A DNA stretch of 12,030 bases, taken from contig SBBV01000010.1 in assembly GCA_005240015.1 (NCBI GenBank), positions 1 through 12,030 on the forward strand, in the 5' to 3' direction. Positions 1 through 6,926 of this stretch are shown piece after piece. Each line of letters starts with the position of its first letter. Position 1 is the stretch's first letter. Position numbers and translations under genes: made by a program. The DNA comes from Candidatus Odyssella thessalonicensis. Lineage in GTDB: Bacteria > Pseudomonadota > Alphaproteobacteria > Bin65. A model generated the notes under the pieces. It was not told the origin of the DNA. It ran no database searches and was given only the letters and a program-made list of their open reading frames with translations.

Positions 1-1007
<1,007 letters not shown>

Positions 1008-1054
1008 CTAGGGGATGGTTGCGATGGGACAGGGTGAGGGCCGCGTCGGCCGCC

Positions 1055-1372
1055 TCAGGCGGCCTTGCGGGCCTTGGCCGGCGTGCCTTCGATCACGCCC
1101 ATCACGTCGCTTTCCTTCATGATGAGCAGCTCTTCGCCGTCGATCTTGACCTCGGTGCCCGACCACTTGCCGAACAGGATGCGGTCGCCGACCTTGAGAT
1201 CGATCGGGATAAGCTTGCCGCTTTCGTCGCGGCCGCCGGGGCCGACGGCGATGATCTCGCCCTCCTGCGGCTTTTCCTTCGCGGTGTCGGGAATGATGAT
1301 GCCGCCCGCGGTCTTGTTCTCGCCCTCGATGCGGCGAACGACGACGCGGTCATGCAACGGACGGAACTTCAT
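1055..1372 (-). CDS. groES: Co-chaperonin GroES (Hsp10)
   Basis: The product is the 10-kDa co-chaperonin that forms the heptameric lid of the GroEL cage. The 105-residue product begins [20 protein letters not shown] and holds the family landmarks: the mobile loop region ([15 protein letters not shown], about 20-34), [10 protein letters not shown], and [16 protein letters not shown]. The usual length is 95-105; a short basic tail (TPAKARKAA) follows the conserved end. A very strong Shine-Dalgarno AGGAGG lies 6 bases before the ATG. It is the first gene of the groES-groEL operon, with a CIRCE operator and promoter 58-130 bases upstream. Confidence 0.98.
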   Translation of the reverse strand: MKFRPLHDRVVVRRIEGENKTAGGIIIPDTAKEKPQEGEIIAVGPGGRDESGKLIPIDLKVGDRILFGKWSGTEVKIDGEELLIMKESDVMGVIEGTPAKARKAA

Positions 1373-1429
1373 TGCATCCTCCTGGATGGGTTCTTGTGGA
1401 TGAATCGGTTGATGGTTTGAGCGCCGCTA

Positions 1430-1456
1430 TTAGCACTCGCCCGAGACGAGTGCCAA
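1430..1456 (-). promoter_or_regulatory. CIRCE operator (HrcA-binding inverted repeat)
   Basis: On the coding strand the arms read TTGGCACTC and GAGTGCTAA with exactly nine bases between them. This matches the known CIRCE consensus TTAGCACTC-N9-GAGTGCTAA at all but one position (A to G in the first arm). CIRCE is bound by the repressor HrcA, which needs GroEL to stay active and so forms a feedback loop with this operon. The element sits just downstream of the predicted transcription start and 58 bases before groES, the usual place. Confidence 0.96.
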
Positions 1457-1469
1457 CCGACGCGCGCGG

Positions 1470-1499
1470 ATAGATGGCGAGACCTCGCGGTCCTGTCAA
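1470..1499 (-). promoter_or_regulatory. Predicted sigma70 promoter of groES-groEL
   Basis: On the minus strand a perfect -35 hexamer TTGACA (1494-1499) is followed after 17 bases by CATCTA (1471-1476), or after 18 bases by ATCTAT, a fair -10 box. Transcription would start near 1463, placing CIRCE at the very start of the transcript, as in other HrcA-controlled chaperonin operons. No RpoH-like promoter was looked for in depth, so a second heat-shock promoter is possible. Confidence 0.75.
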
Positions 1500-1687
1500 G
1501 AACCTGTGAAACCGAAATTTTGTTGCTTGGGGTCGGGCTCCCGGATGCCATCCTTTCGCATCTGCGAGAAGATCGAAAGAAAATTGCGCAAAGTGTCCGA
1601 GGCTCCCCGCTGCGCCCTGTCCTCCTCGTCGACCCTCTCTCGACCGCCAAAGCCGGCGGCCGAGAGCGCCTGTGCATAAGAACTCAT
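1496..1687 (-). CDS. Possible small protein, 63 aa, unrecognised
   Basis: An ATG-started frame encodes MSSYAQALSAAGFGGRERVD and ends with PDPKQQNFGFTGS. It is hydrophilic and charged, with no signal peptide, membrane segment or known motif. About two thirds of its codons end in G or C, clearly lower than in the neighbouring genes, and no good Shine-Dalgarno precedes the start, so it may be chance. Its stop codon TGA is the middle of the TTGACA -35 box of groES-groEL, so the promoter would overlap its last codons. It lies 37 bases after the EEP gene on the same strand and could be a third member of that operon. I do not recognise it. Confidence 0.3.
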   Translation of the reverse strand: MSSYAQALSAAGFGGRERVDEEDRAQRGASDTLRNFLSIFSQMRKDGIREPDPKQQNFGFTGS

Positions 1688-1724
1688 TCGCGCAGGTTTC
1701 GACGACCCGGCATATCCGGCCGCT

Positions 1725-2513
1725 CTAATCGCCCGACCGGCGGTGGCCGGCGGCTGCTGCGGCGGCGCGTTCGGATTGCCTCCCGAGCGCGAGCTCGAAA
1801 TCCGCCACCAGCGGCAGATGGTCGGAGGCCTGGCGCGCCACGTCGGAGCGCGAGATGTAGCAGCGGTGCAGCGCGAGCGGACCGCGGTAGAAGATCTGGT
1901 CGAGCGCCCGCATCGGCAGGAACGCGGGAAAGGTCGCCCTGCCGTCGGAGGCGGCGCGGAAGCCGATCGGCTCGAGGATGTGCCGGCCGAGGCGCCCGAG
2001 CACATCGTTCATGTCGCCGGCGACGATCAGCGGGCTTTTCGCATCGAGACAGCGGACTTCCTCGCACGCGAGCAGCCGCCGCAGCTGGATCCGCTGCTCG
2101 AACTCGATGAGGCCGAGATGCAGGTTCACGAGCACGAGCGGCAGCGTGAGATCCTTCAGCAGCGGGATCGCGCAGGCGATGATCTGCGCGCCGCGGCGCT
2201 TCTTGAAGCGGATCGAAAGATCGAGGCTGCGCGCCGGCTCGAGCGGGAAGCGGCTGATGACGGCATTGCCGTAGTAGCCGCGGCGCAAGGTCACGTTGGG
2301 CTGGTAGGCGCGGTGCGGGAGCTCGAGCGCGTTGGCGAGAACGTCGACCTGGCGGTGATGCCGCGTGCGCGGCGCGTCGTCGTCCACTTCCTGCAGGTGG
2401 ACGATGTCGGGCCGGATCTGCTGCAGCGTGCGGATGATGCGGCCGATGTTGTACTCGCCGTCCATCCCGCCGATGCCCTTGTGGATGTTCCACGTGACTA
2501 GGCGAAAGCGCAT
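1725..2513 (-). CDS. Endonuclease/exonuclease/phosphatase (EEP) family protein, YbhP-like
   Basis: This is a metal-dependent phosphoesterase of the EEP (DNase I / inositol-phosphatase / Mg-sphingomyelinase) superfamily; the substrate cannot be told from sequence. The 262-residue chain holds the expected series of active-site motifs: TWNIHKG (7-13, N9), LQEVD (40-44, metal-binding E42), GNAVISR (82-88), NLHLGL (130-135), AGDMND (165-170, D167 and N169), LDQIF (204-208) and SDHLPLVADF (230-239, the catalytic His at 232). There is no signal peptide, so it is probably cytosolic. The tail after about residue 242 is alanine/arginine-rich and looks disordered. The start at 2513 has only a weak GAGG. 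The gene follows cardiolipin synthase by 181 bases on the same strand, as ybhP pairs with clsB (ybhO) in E. coli, which hints at a role in phospholipid or phosphodiester turnover. That role is inference. Confidence 0.88.
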   Translation of the reverse strand: MRFRLVTWNIHKGIGGMDGEYNIGRIIRTLQQIRPDIVHLQEVDDDAPRTRHHRQVDVLANALELPHRAYQPNVTLRRGYYGNAVISRFPLEPARSLDLSIRFKKRRGAQIIACAIPLLKDLTLPLVLVNLHLGLIEFEQRIQLRRLLACEEVRCLDAKSPLIVAGDMNDVLGRLGRHILEPIGFRAASDGRATFPAFLPMRALDQIFYRGPLALHRCYISRSDVARQASDHLPLVADFELALGRQSERAAAAAAGHRRSGD

Positions 2514-2596
2514 GCGGCCTCGCGGCGCTGGGTCAACGGGTCGATCTCCTTTTCATACGGCGGGCCGGATTACCGTATCGCGCGAAGGACAAGTCA

Positions 2597-2668
2597 CAGG
2601 AGACGCAGTGACGCAGAGAAGGACCATCGCGCGCCTGTGGCGCGCTAACCGGACCTCTGCGTCTCCTG
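2597..2668. repeat. Nested hairpin between cardiolipin synthase and EEP genes
   Basis: Perfect 12-base arms CAGGAGACGCAG (2597-2608) and CTGCGTCTCCTG (2657-2668) enclose a second, smaller hairpin GCGCGC-CTGTG-GCGCGC (2629-2645). The right-hand side can also pair with a second left copy, GACGCAGAG (2610-2618, with 2655-2663), so two alternative stems are possible. It lies 27 bases after the cardiolipin synthase stop. No long U-run follows on the minus strand, so it is not a standard intrinsic terminator. An RNA-stabilising or processing stem, or a dispersed repeat copy, is more likely. Confidence 0.7.
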
Positions 2669-2694
2669 TTCATCATCGTCTTCGCTCGCCGGTG

Positions 2695-4104
2695 TCAGAG
2701 CTGGGGTGAGAAGAGCCGCGCGCCGGCCTGGAGCAGGCGGCGGGCGAACGGCGCGTCGGATTCGTAGTTGAGCTTCATCGTGGCCTTGCTGCGGAACTCG
2801 TCGAACAGGTCCGCGAGCCGGTCCACCACGTCGCCGCCATAGAACACGGCGGCGGTCTCGAAATTCAGCTTCATGCTGCGGTCGTCGATGTTGGCGCTGC
2901 TGACGATGCCCACCGAATCGTCGATCACGGCCGATTTCGCGTGCAGGAGGGGCGGGCCGAAGAGGAAGATGCGCACGCCGGCCATCAGCAGCTGGTCGTG
3001 CGTCGACGCCCCCGCGGCGTCGACGATGCGCCAATCGCTTTCGCCGGGGACGATCACGTGCACCTCGGTGCCGCGCGCGCTGGCGACCGAGAGCGCGTTC
3101 AAGAGCGCCTCGTCCGGCACGAAGTACGGCGCGATGAGCCAGATCCGTTTCCGCGCGAGGCCGATCGCGGCGAGCAGGAACGAGTAGAGCGACCGATGGT
3201 CGGAATCGGGCCCCGAGGGCACGATCTGCGCGAGCTGGGTCCCGACGCGCGCGGCGGGGAAGTACTTGTCGGTGCCGTCCTCCTGCAGCGTCTCGCCCGA
3301 GGCGAACAGCCAATTCTCGAAGAAAGTGTGCTGGAGGCCCTGCACGATCTCGCCTTCGAGCGCGATATCGGTGTCGCGCCTGGCGTTGTCGGCCATCGCC
3401 TGGAAGCTGTGGTCGCAACAGATGTTCGTGCTGCCGCAGAAGCCGATGGCGCCGTCGACGACGACGATCTTGCGGTGGGTGCGGAAATTGATGATGCGCC
3501 GGCCGAGGCGCGCCACCGCGGTGGGGTTGAACCACTCGAACTTGACGCCGGCCGCCGCCATCGCGCGCACGCGGGCGCGCGAGATCGTCGAGCCCAGGGG
3601 GTCGGCGAGGAACCGGACCTCGATGCCCTTCTGCGCCTGCGCCATCAGCAGCTCGATGAGGCGCGTGCCCAGAACGTCGTCGCGCACGATGTAGAACTCG
3701 AGATGGACGTGGTGCCGCGCGCCGGCGATGGCGGCCTCGAGCGCGCCGAAGAAATCGTCGCCCTTGGAGAACAGCCGCGCGTTCGTCGCCGTCATCGGCG
3801 GCAGGCCGCCGAGCCGGGTGGCGAGCCGGATCAGGGGCTCGGAGGCGCCGCGCTCGCGGTCGAACAGCGCCGATTTCGAGCGCGCGGCCTGGAGGCTGTC
3901 GCGCGCGCGGCGGATGCGGTGCTTCCGGCGATCGAAGCGGAGCGGACCCCACCAGAAATAGAGGAGGGCGCCGAGGCCGGGGAGCAGCGCCAGGCCGAAG
4001 ATCCAGGCGAGCGTCGCCACGGGCGGGCGCTTCTGCAGCAGCACCCAGGCCCCCATGACCACGATCCAGCCGACTTCGAGAAGGATCAGCGTGGCGAGCG
4101 ACAT
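2695..4104 (-). CDS. cls: Cardiolipin synthase, ClsA-type, two HKD motifs
   Basis: This enzyme of the phospholipase D superfamily should condense two phosphatidylglycerol molecules to cardiolipin and glycerol at the inner membrane. From the ATG at 4104 the protein has 469 residues, close to E. coli ClsA. Two hydrophobic segments (about 4-23 and 30-51) anchor the N terminus. HKD motif 1 is HRKIVVVD (H210, K212, D217) followed by GSTN; HKD motif 2 is HAKSAVID (H388, K390, D395) followed by SSANIDDRSMKLNFE. Both catalytic sets are complete. The frame is open 44 codons further upstream, but that part runs into a palindromic repeat and comes before the membrane anchor, so the inner ATG is preferred. 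Ribosome binding is weak. The EEP gene follows on the same strand. Other PLD-family synthases with the same fold cannot be fully excluded. Confidence 0.93.
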   Translation of the reverse strand: MSLATLILLEVGWIVVMGAWVLLQKRPPVATLAWIFGLALLPGLGALLYFWWGPLRFDRRKHRIRRARDSLQAARSKSALFDRERGASEPLIRLATRLGGLPPMTATNARLFSKGDDFFGALEAAIAGARHHVHLEFYIVRDDVLGTRLIELLMAQAQKGIEVRFLADPLGSTISRARVRAMAAAGVKFEWFNPTAVARLGRRIINFRTHRKIVVVDGAIGFCGSTNICCDHSFQAMADNARRDTDIALEGEIVQGLQHTFFENWLFASGETLQEDGTDKYFPAARVGTQLAQIVPSGPDSDHRSLYSFLLAAIGLARKRIWLIAPYFVPDEALLNALSVASARGTEVHVIVPGESDWRIVDAAGASTHDQLLMAGVRIFLFGPPLLHAKSAVIDDSVGIVSSANIDDRSMKLNFETAAVFYGGDVVDRLADLFDEFRSKATMKLNYESDAPFARRLLQAGARLFSPQL

Positions 4105-4174
4105 CGCCCAACGATAGCGCCCGCCGGCCCCCGCGCAATCTGGCGCGGTGCCGCGTTGCGCAGGCTCCTTCCCG

Positions 4175-4281
4175 GTGTCGCCCCCGCGAAAACGGGGACC
4201 CATGCCTGCGCCGACGTGCGCGCGTCGCGAACGCACGTTCTACGGCACCGCTGCTTGGGTCCCCGCTTTCGCGGCGACGAC
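4175..4281. repeat. REP-like palindromic element in the divergent cls/TRAP gap
   Basis: Two imperfect inverted arms of about 30 bases, 4175-4205 (core GCGAAAACGGGGACCCA) and 4253-4281 (core TGGGTCCCCGCTTTCGC), flank a 47-base middle. The middle holds a shorter stem, GACGTGCG near 4213 against CGCACGTTC at 4232-4240. This type of palindrome, whose translation gives peptides such as GPRFRGGDT, is familiar from dispersed repeats of alphaproteobacteria. The rest of the 4105-4385 gap shows no gene and no convincing promoter. The element lies between two divergent starts, 70 bases from cls and 104 bases from the TRAP gene. Confidence 0.8.
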
Positions 4282-4385
4282 AATCAGGGAGTAGCGCCTT
4301 CTCCGGGCCGCCCTTCGCCGATGCGATCCGCATTCCACCGCGTCCACGCTTGCGGTATTAGCTCTCGTATCATCTTCGCCCGCCC

Positions 4386-5513
4386 ATGAACCTCCGCTTC
4401 TCGCATCTTCTCCAGCTTGCCGCCGCCGGGGCGGTGGCGCTCGTCGTGGGCGGGGCGATCGGGCGATTCTGGCTCGCGCCCGAGCCGGTGGTGATCGAGC
4501 GGCGCGTCGAGGTGCCGGTGCGCGTCAACCCGGCCGCCGAGTCGCCCTATCTCAAATGGAAGGTGGCGCTCTCCTATCCGGCCGAGACGCCGCAATTCGG
4601 CTCCCTGGCACGGAAATTCGCCGACAAGATCCGCCGCGCCTCGGCCGGCGCCATCGCGTTCGACCTCGAGGAGCCGGGCAAGCTCGTGGCGCCGGCGCAA
4701 TGCCTCGAAGCAGCCGGCAAGGGCACGGTCGAGGCGTGCTGGTCGACGCCGGGCATGTGGGCGACGCGCGAGCCGGCCTTCGCGGTGTTCGGCGGCGTGC
4801 CGTTCGGGCCCGAGGCGGTCGAATATGTCGCCTGGCTCAACTATGGCGGCGGCCACGACCTGCTCGACGAGATCTACGCGCGCTTCAACGTGAAGTCGCT
4901 GCTCTGCGGCATCACCACGCCCGAGGCCGGCGGCTGGTTCAGGAAGCCTGTGCAGACCGCCGACGACTTGAAGGGCCTGAAGGTGCGCGCCTACGGCCTC
5001 GCCGCGCGCGTGCTCACCAAGGCCGGCGCCGATCCGCGCCACGTCGAGGCCAACAAGATCCTGCCGGCGCTCAAGGACGGTGGCCTCGACGGCGCCGAAT
5101 ACTCGTTCCCGCTGATCGACCTCGGCGTGGGCTTCCACACTGTCGTCAACAACTACTATTTCCCGGGCTGGCAGCAGCCGACGGTGCCGCTCGAGCTGCT
5201 CGTCAACAAGAAGAACTGGGATGCGCTGCCCGACGCGACGCGCGGCCAGATCGAGCTCGCCTGCGGCGACACGGTGCGCGACGGGCTTGCCGAGGGCGAG
5301 GCGATCCAGGCGGCTGCGCTGCGCGAGCTGCGCGCCAAGGGCGTCGTGTTCCAGCGCTGGCCGCAGGGCGTGCTCGACGCGCTCGAGAAGGCGTGGCTCG
5401 ACATCGCCGAGGAGGAGGGTGCGGCCGACGCCAACTTCAAGCGCGTCTGGAGCGCGCTCGCGGCGTTCCGCGCCGAATACGAAACCTGGCGCCGCCTCGG
5501 CCACGTGCCGTAG
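4386..5513 (+). CDS. TRAP transporter solute-binding protein, DctP/TakP-like
   Basis: This periplasmic binding protein should capture an organic acid (2-oxo acids or similar for TakP-like members) and pass it to a DctQ-DctM type permease. The 375-residue chain begins with a hydrophobic segment (about 8-30), with no obvious cleavage motif, so it may stay as a membrane anchor. Family marks are KWKVALSYP (57-65), GGWFRKPVQTADDLKGLKVR (182-201, with R201 at the position of the conserved carboxylate-binding arginine), GLDGAEYSFPLIDLG (233-247), NNYYFPGWQQPT (255-266) and the helical C terminus. Length is normal. No permease gene is present on either side within the window, so it is an orphan here. 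The ATG has no clear Shine-Dalgarno. The downstream gap holds a large inverted repeat. Substrate is unknown. Confidence 0.9.
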   Translation: MNLRFSHLLQLAAAGAVALVVGGAIGRFWLAPEPVVIERRVEVPVRVNPAAESPYLKWKVALSYPAETPQFGSLARKFADKIRRASAGAIAFDLEEPGKLVAPAQCLEAAGKGTVEACWSTPGMWATREPAFAVFGGVPFGPEAVEYVAWLNYGGGHDLLDEIYARFNVKSLLCGITTPEAGGWFRKPVQTADDLKGLKVRAYGLAARVLTKAGADPRHVEANKILPALKDGGLDGAEYSFPLIDLGVGFHTVVNNYYFPGWQQPTVPLELLVNKKNWDALPDATRGQIELACGDTVRDGLAEGEAIQAAALRELRAKGVVFQRWPQGVLDALEKAWLDIAEEEGAADANFKRVWSALAAFRAEYETWRRLGHVP

Positions 5514-5564
5514 GGTTAAGGAAAGATCACAGGGAGCCGGGGAGCCGGGGAGAAGGAAGAAAGG

Positions 5565-5601
5565 CTCACCACCAAGGCACCAAGGCACCAAGGCACCAAG
5601 A
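5565..5601. repeat. 8-base tandem repeat ACCAAGGC, left copy of an inverted pair
   Basis: Three full ACCAAGGC units plus a partial fourth (5571-5600) follow CTCACC. The matching right arm (5791-5819) carries GCCTTGGT, a variant GTCTTGGT and a partial unit before GGTGAG, one 8-base unit fewer. The arms otherwise mirror each other, so unit number appears to vary by slippage while the inverted structure is kept. Confidence 0.85.
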
Positions 5602-5648
5602 AGGGAAAGGATTGCGCGCGAAGGCGCGCGCGAAGGATGCTACCCGGC

Positions 5649-5740
5649 GCCGTCATCCTGAGCGAAGCGAAGGATCTGGCTTCCGCGCAAAGACTGTCGG
5701 CGGTGGACGCCAGGTCCTTCGCTGCGCTCAGGATGACGGC
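5649..5740. repeat. Interspersed palindrome with 32-base arms inside the composite repeat
   Basis: Arms 5649-5680 and 5709-5740 match at 30 of 32 positions; the core is GTCATCCTGAGCGAAGCGAA on the left and its near-complement on the right, with a 28-base loop. From memory, copies of this core occur in many soil bacteria, where their translation yields peptides like HPERSEGS. It behaves like an independent dispersed element sitting in the loop of the larger inverted repeat. Confidence 0.8.
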
Positions 5741-5875
5741 TTCGATTGGCGCGCGTCTTTCTTTGCGCCGCCCTTGCGGCGCATTACTGTTCTTGGTGCC
5801 TTGGTGTCTTGGTGGTGAGGTCTTCCTTTTCTTCTCCCCGGCTCCCCGGCTCCCTGTTCACTTTGCTTTGCTGAG

Positions 5876-6820
5876 ATGACCATGACGCTCGATCCGCAGC
5901 TTGCCGAGATCCTCGCCATCGCCGAGCGCCTAGGGCGGCCGCCGCTCGAATCGCTGCCGGTCGAAGAGGCGCGGCGCGAATACAGGAAGCGCGCCGACAC
6001 GTTCGGTTTGCCGTCGGCCGAGCTGTTCGCCGTCGTCGAGCGCAGCATCGCCGGTCCCGCGGGGCCGGTGCCGGTCAGGCTCTACGTGCCCGTGGGCGCG
6101 CCCGATCCTTCGCCGTTCCTCGTCTTCTTCCACGGCGGCGGCTGGACCGTCGGCGACCGCGACACGCATGACCGCGCCTGCCGCCATCTCGCGGAGCGCG
6201 CGCGCTGCCGCGTCGCCTCGGTCGACTATCGCCTCGCGCCCGAGCATCCGTTCCCGGCCGCCGTCGAGGATTGCTGGGCCGCGTATCGGGCCATCACCGG
6301 CAAGCTCGGGGAATGGGATGCCGATCCGAAGCGCATCGCCGTGGGCGGCGACAGCGCCGGCGGCAACCTCGCCGCGGTGATCGCGCAGCTCGCGCGGGAC
6401 AAGCGCGCGCCGGCGCCGTGCCTGCAGCTGCTCATCTATCCCGCCGTCGACATGGCCGGCGTCTACGGCTCGATCGAGCGCTTCGGCAAGGGCTATCTGC
6501 TCACCAAGGCGATGATCGACTGCTTCATGGGCTATTACACGCCCGACCCGGCGATGCGCCGCGACTGGCGCGCCTCGCCGCTGCTCGCGCGCGATCTCGC
6601 ACAGCTGCCGCCGGCGTTCATCCAGACCGCGGGCTTCGATCCGCTGCAGGACGAGGGTGCGGCCTACGCCAAGGCGCTCGCCGCAGCCGGCGTCAAGGCC
6701 GCGCACAAGCACTATCCGAGCCTCGTGCACGGCTACCTGCAGCTCGCCGGCCATTCGCCGGCCGCCCGCGCCGCGGTCGACGACGCCGCGGCGGCGCTGC
6801 GCCACGCGTTCAGAAGCTGA
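5876..6820 (+). CDS. Alpha/beta-hydrolase, hormone-sensitive-lipase (HSL, family IV) esterase
   Basis: This is a serine esterase that should hydrolyse short- to medium-chain esters in the cytosol. The 314-residue chain has the HSL signature HGGG (86-89, oxyanion hole), nucleophile S160 in GDSAGG, acid D255 in FDPLQDE and base H285 in LVHGY. DYRLAPEHPFPAAVED (117-132) is also typical. The N-terminal cap (about 1-60) and the length are normal, and there is no signal peptide. The ATG at 5876 is chosen, but a second ATG two codons later (5882) is equally possible; neither has a clear Shine-Dalgarno. The right arm of the composite repeat ends 19 bases before the start, so any promoter close to the gene lies in repeat DNA. 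The physiological substrate cannot be inferred. Confidence 0.93.
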   Translation: MTMTLDPQLAEILAIAERLGRPPLESLPVEEARREYRKRADTFGLPSAELFAVVERSIAGPAGPVPVRLYVPVGAPDPSPFLVFFHGGGWTVGDRDTHDRACRHLAERARCRVASVDYRLAPEHPFPAAVEDCWAAYRAITGKLGEWDADPKRIAVGGDSAGGNLAAVIAQLARDKRAPAPCLQLLIYPAVDMAGVYGSIERFGKGYLLTKAMIDCFMGYYTPDPAMRRDWRASPLLARDLAQLPPAFIQTAGFDPLQDEGAAYAKALAAAGVKAAHKHYPSLVHGYLQLAGHSPAARAAVDDAAAALRHAFRS

Positions 6821-6833
6821 CGCGCGGCGGCTG

Positions 6834-6911
6834 CCCTCACTTCTCTCTCCCACGAAGTGGGAGAGAAGGGGTCCCTTTCGCTGCGCTCTGCAGCGAAATG
6901 GGAGGTGAGGG
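6834..6911. repeat. Nested hairpin repeat between convergent genes
   Basis: Outer arms CCCTCAC (6834-6840) and GTGAGGG (6905-6911) enclose two hairpins: TCTCTCCCAC / GTGGGAGAGA (6844-6853 / 6857-6866, loop GAA) and TTTCGCTGC / GCAGCGAAA (6876-6884 / 6890-6898, loop GCTCT). It fills the gap between the hydrolase stop and the stop of the minus-strand diiron gene. It resembles dispersed palindromes common in alphaproteobacteria. It may end transcription from both sides, although no T-run follows either stem. Confidence 0.8.
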
Positions 6912-6926
6912 TCGGCGCCGATCGCG

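Larger units (their letters stand above)
5530..5856. repeat. Composite nested inverted repeat between TRAP and hydrolase genes
   Basis: The 362-base gap 5514-5875 holds no gene and is nearly filled by a large inverted repeat. The outer arms are perfect over 26 bases: 5530-5555 (two AGCCGGGG-type units) and 5831-5856. Pairing continues imperfectly inwards through a purine-rich stretch and an 8-base tandem repeat, giving arms of about 72 and 66 bases (5530-5601 and 5791-5856). The loop contains a second, unrelated palindrome (5649-5740) and small GC hairpins at 5614-5629 and 5764-5783. Nothing encodes a transposase. The right arm ends only 19 bases before the hydrolase start. Confidence 0.85.

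Noticed and set aside
1500..1724. Extension of the EEP reading frame or a second gene on the plus strand
   Set aside because: The EEP frame stops at 1725 and the plus-strand frame is Arg-rich with no motif or ribosome-binding site.
4105..4236. 44-codon N-terminal extension of cardiolipin synthase
   Set aside because: It is translated from the REP-like palindrome (GPRFRGGDT-type peptide) and precedes the natural membrane anchor.
4350..4373. Possible promoter of the TRAP gene (TTGCGG and TATCAT)
   Set aside because: The boxes are only 12 bases apart, too close for a sigma70 promoter.
2941..4389. 482-aa plus-strand frame
   Set aside because: It is antisense to cardiolipin synthase, whose two HKD motifs are complete on the minus strand.
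4284..5591. 435-aa minus-strand frame
   Set aside because: It is antisense to the TRAP binding protein and has a low-complexity, Arg/Glu-rich translation.
5568..5813. CRISPR-like direct repeats
   Set aside because: The units are 8 bases long, contiguous and without spacers, and are mirrored in an inverted arm; this is a tandem repeat, not a CRISPR array.
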